Source of the DNA: Hormiphora californensis
Lineage: Eukaryota; Ctenophora; Tentaculata; Cydippida; Pleurobrachiidae
Direction: 5' to 3'
DNA: 64,000 nt
Assembly: GCA_020137815.1 (NCBI GenBank)
Contig: CM035357.1
Span: 5,192,496-5,256,495, forward strand
The position numbers and the translations under genes were made by a program. Positions 62,167-64,000 of this stretch are shown here, piece by piece. A model generated the notes under the pieces. It was given only the letters and a program-made list of their open reading frames with translations. It was not told where the DNA came from and ran no database searches. The stretch's first letter is position 1, and every line of letters starts with the position of its first letter.

Positions 62167-63104
62167 TCACTCCACCACCACAACAGCAGTCTCCACCAAT
62201 ATCTCCTCATCTTTCTCACCCTCCCCACTACTGCTACTCCCTTCCTCCAAACTACTCATCTCTTCCTCGATAAGCTCCATGGAGGAGGGGTAATCAGCGA
62301 GACTATAATAACGGATCACATGGGGGAAAACACAGGCTGCCTCTAGGAGGACTAGGAAGTAGCACCAGATGTGGACACGCAACTCTGTACTGACTGGACC
62401 ATACGATAGATCAACCTGCAGAAATGTCAATATACAGTTAGAGAGAGAGAGAGATAGATCAACCTGTAGAAATTTCATTTTGTCGTTATATAGTTTACAG
62501 TCCCGACAATTACAAGACAACTATAATTGGTGTGCGGTTGGTTCAAGGAAGAAATACTTGAATCGCGATCGCCCTAAAACCGATTTTAGGACAATTGGGA
62601 CACTCTCGGGACAGAACAGATTGCAGAGAGGATATTATTGGCATTAAGAAAGTTAACAAATTGGTTCATGGCAAGTTCAAAAGAAGGGGTGCTCTATGCT
62701 TTTAAATGCACTCATTCATACACAATGAACTCATAAATTAGATCTGATCAGGATTCATAATAATTAACCAAACCACGACCGTCGACAGGAGATCTATCCG
62801 CGGTATGTTTCCCTTTCAACTGTTGATCAGTAGGTCATGTATGATACACTGTATCATGTGCAGTAGCAGTTGGTCCTGACCCTTATTCTCAGGAGCATTG
62901 ACCTGACAGATATTACAATATGCACTCATTCAGATTTGCATGCGTACCGTGTTGAAGACCTTTTTCAGAATGAAGGTAGTCAGGAACTTCCTGGAACTTC
63001 ACCACCGTCACAAACACCTTCCAGAGTACAAACTTCCAGAAAGATAGAGTACCGGGCGAGATGTTGTTCCGCAGTGTGGTAGATACCTGGAAGTGGGGTT
63101 TAGT

Positions 63105-63188
<84 letters not shown>

Positions 63189-63249
63189 AGAGAGAGAGAG
63201 AGAGAGTGGAGAGAGAGAGAGAGAGATACGAGACAGAGAGACAGAATAC

Positions 63250-63295
<46 letters not shown>

Positions 63296-64000
63296 GAGAC
63301 AGGGGAGAGAGTAAGGGTCAGCACACACCAAAGTTAAAATTAAAATTAAAATTTTGATTTTGACGCCGCACACACCAGTAATTGGTGAAATTGAACTGAC
63401 CTCCAAGACCGTAGACAGCTAGGAGTAGTGAGAAGAGAACGAGAATGTGGAAGTAATGATGGTAGGTTTCTTCGATTAGGGCAGCAGGGTATTCATGACT
63501 TGCATCCAGACCTGATCAGGGAGTTGTATTTGATATGAATTCTGTTGCCATGGGCGTGAACCCTTGTAATTTGTTCCTGTGAGTTGCATTTTGGTCAATT
63601 CCTAATCACTAATTGTAAAAGAATATATCGCGTTCGGGAAAGGAATCTTCATAACTACCAATCCAAGATTGGGAAATGAATGGTATTGTCATATTTTAAT
63701 TAATTTTTGATATTGGCATATTTTACCCTCATGTCATTGATGTAATTGTCATATCTTGTCGTGCAATGGCATATCTTATCGTGCACTGTACATACCCTAG
63801 TAGTAGTACATGTCAGCTGTAACAAGTTCTCTCTCTTACCTATAAGAAGATCAATGTATCCCAGAACCAGTTGTACAACCACCAACTGCAGTATCAGTAT
63901 CTCGTTCAGCACAAAGAACTTTCTAGTAAACTTGATGTGGGGTAGACACACAAAACAGCAGAGTGGGGGGCTGTTCAGTGCCACATAGTTCCCTTTCAGA
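62167..64000 (-). CDS. SLC51A: Organic solute transporter alpha family membrane protein, 5' part off the window
   Basis: Minus-strand exons, C-terminal half: at least 64000-63840, 63511-63401, 63086-62960 and 62415-62167. The first holds LCCFVCLPHIKFTRK, then a membrane segment (LILQLVVVQLVLGYIDLLI). The second holds another (HYFHILVLFSLLLAVYGLG). The third holds WKFVLWKVFVTVVKFQE, and the fourth HIWCYFLVLLEAACVFPHVI followed by an acidic Ser/Glu-rich tail. The Cys-rich turn before a K/R-K segment and the spacing of helices match the OST-alpha/TMEM184 family, which moves bile-acid-like solutes in vertebrates together with OST-beta. Exon 2 to exon 3 does not keep frame unless one base is dropped near 63075, and an exon may be missing before exon 4. 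OST-alpha rather than TMEM184 is a judgement from the short acidic tail. Confidence 0.65.
62405..62476 (-). repeat. 48-bp duplication of the acceptor of the last OST-alpha-like exon
   Basis: GATAGATCAACCTGCAGAAA at 62405 and GATAGATCAACCTGTAGAAA at 62453 are 48 bp apart. On the gene strand each ends TTTCTGCAG|GTTGATC or TTTCTACAG|GTTGATC. Using the upstream copy adds 16 in-frame residues with no stop. Confidence 0.8.
63107..63305. repeat. (GA)n microsatellite in the OST-alpha-like gene
   Basis: About 200 bp of GA with small interruptions, reading CT on the gene's sense strand and ending about 20 bp from an exon acceptor. Open frames over it are artefacts. Confidence 0.95.

Overview
The window is eukaryotic nuclear DNA: split genes with short GT-AG introns, many microsatellites, minisatellites and fold-back or MITE repeats, and no bacterial gene organisation. 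The gene set (a centriolin, a small EMRE with an acidic tail, a cysteine-string-type DNAJC5, LACTB2, PRIM1 and an organic-solute-transporter-alpha-like protein) points to an animal. Compact genes with highly divergent sequence suggest an early-branching animal, most plausibly a sponge. That assignment is inference.

Layout. 1-8.4 kb is repeat-rich and gene-poor: a ~338-bp satellite at 1-1020, coding-like debris at 3.0-4.3 kb, a C-rich tract at 4.38-4.8 kb, an inverted repeat, a pogo-like MITE and a (GA)n tract. A small unidentified four-exon gene lies at 8434-9824 (+). Four genes then run on the minus strand: PRIM1 (15412 to 11172), DNAJC5 (25802 to 16214), LACTB2 (27894 to 26771) and SMDT1/EMRE (28798 to 28429). 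PRIM1 intron 2 holds a fold-back element nested inside a hAT-like element. The DNAJC5 interval holds a decayed non-LTR retrotransposon and about 7 kb of visibly unreliable sequence. A 1.6-kb palindrome lies just upstream of EMRE.

From 33.9 kb to at least 61.1 kb one large plus-strand gene, centriolin (CNTRL), can be followed through 41 exons. Their reading phases agree at every junction after one apparent single-base error in exon 2 is allowed for. It has N-terminal leucine-rich repeats followed by very long coiled coil, about 1955 codons in all. Its 3' end is not seen. Two genes lie on the opposite strand inside its introns: an unidentified gene (45.7 to 44.1 kb) and an EF-hand protein (59.7 to 56.5 kb). 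A third minus-strand gene of the OST-alpha family (62.2-64 kb, running off the window) may also lie within the CNTRL span.

The most unusual feature is a recurring architecture: short tandem duplications that copy a splice site. There are five cases in about 26 kb. The clearest is a 36-bp unit repeated nine times at the end of EF-hand exon 3, where every unit carries an in-frame 5' splice site. Either splice-site choice or copy-number change could therefore alter the protein in 12-residue steps.

Functionally the genes are housekeeping: DNA replication priming (PRIM1), chaperoning at secretory membranes (DNAJC5), mitochondrial RNA and metabolite hydrolysis (LACTB2), mitochondrial calcium uptake (EMRE), centriole and midbody structure (CNTRL) and membrane transport (OST-alpha-like). 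They do not form a pathway.
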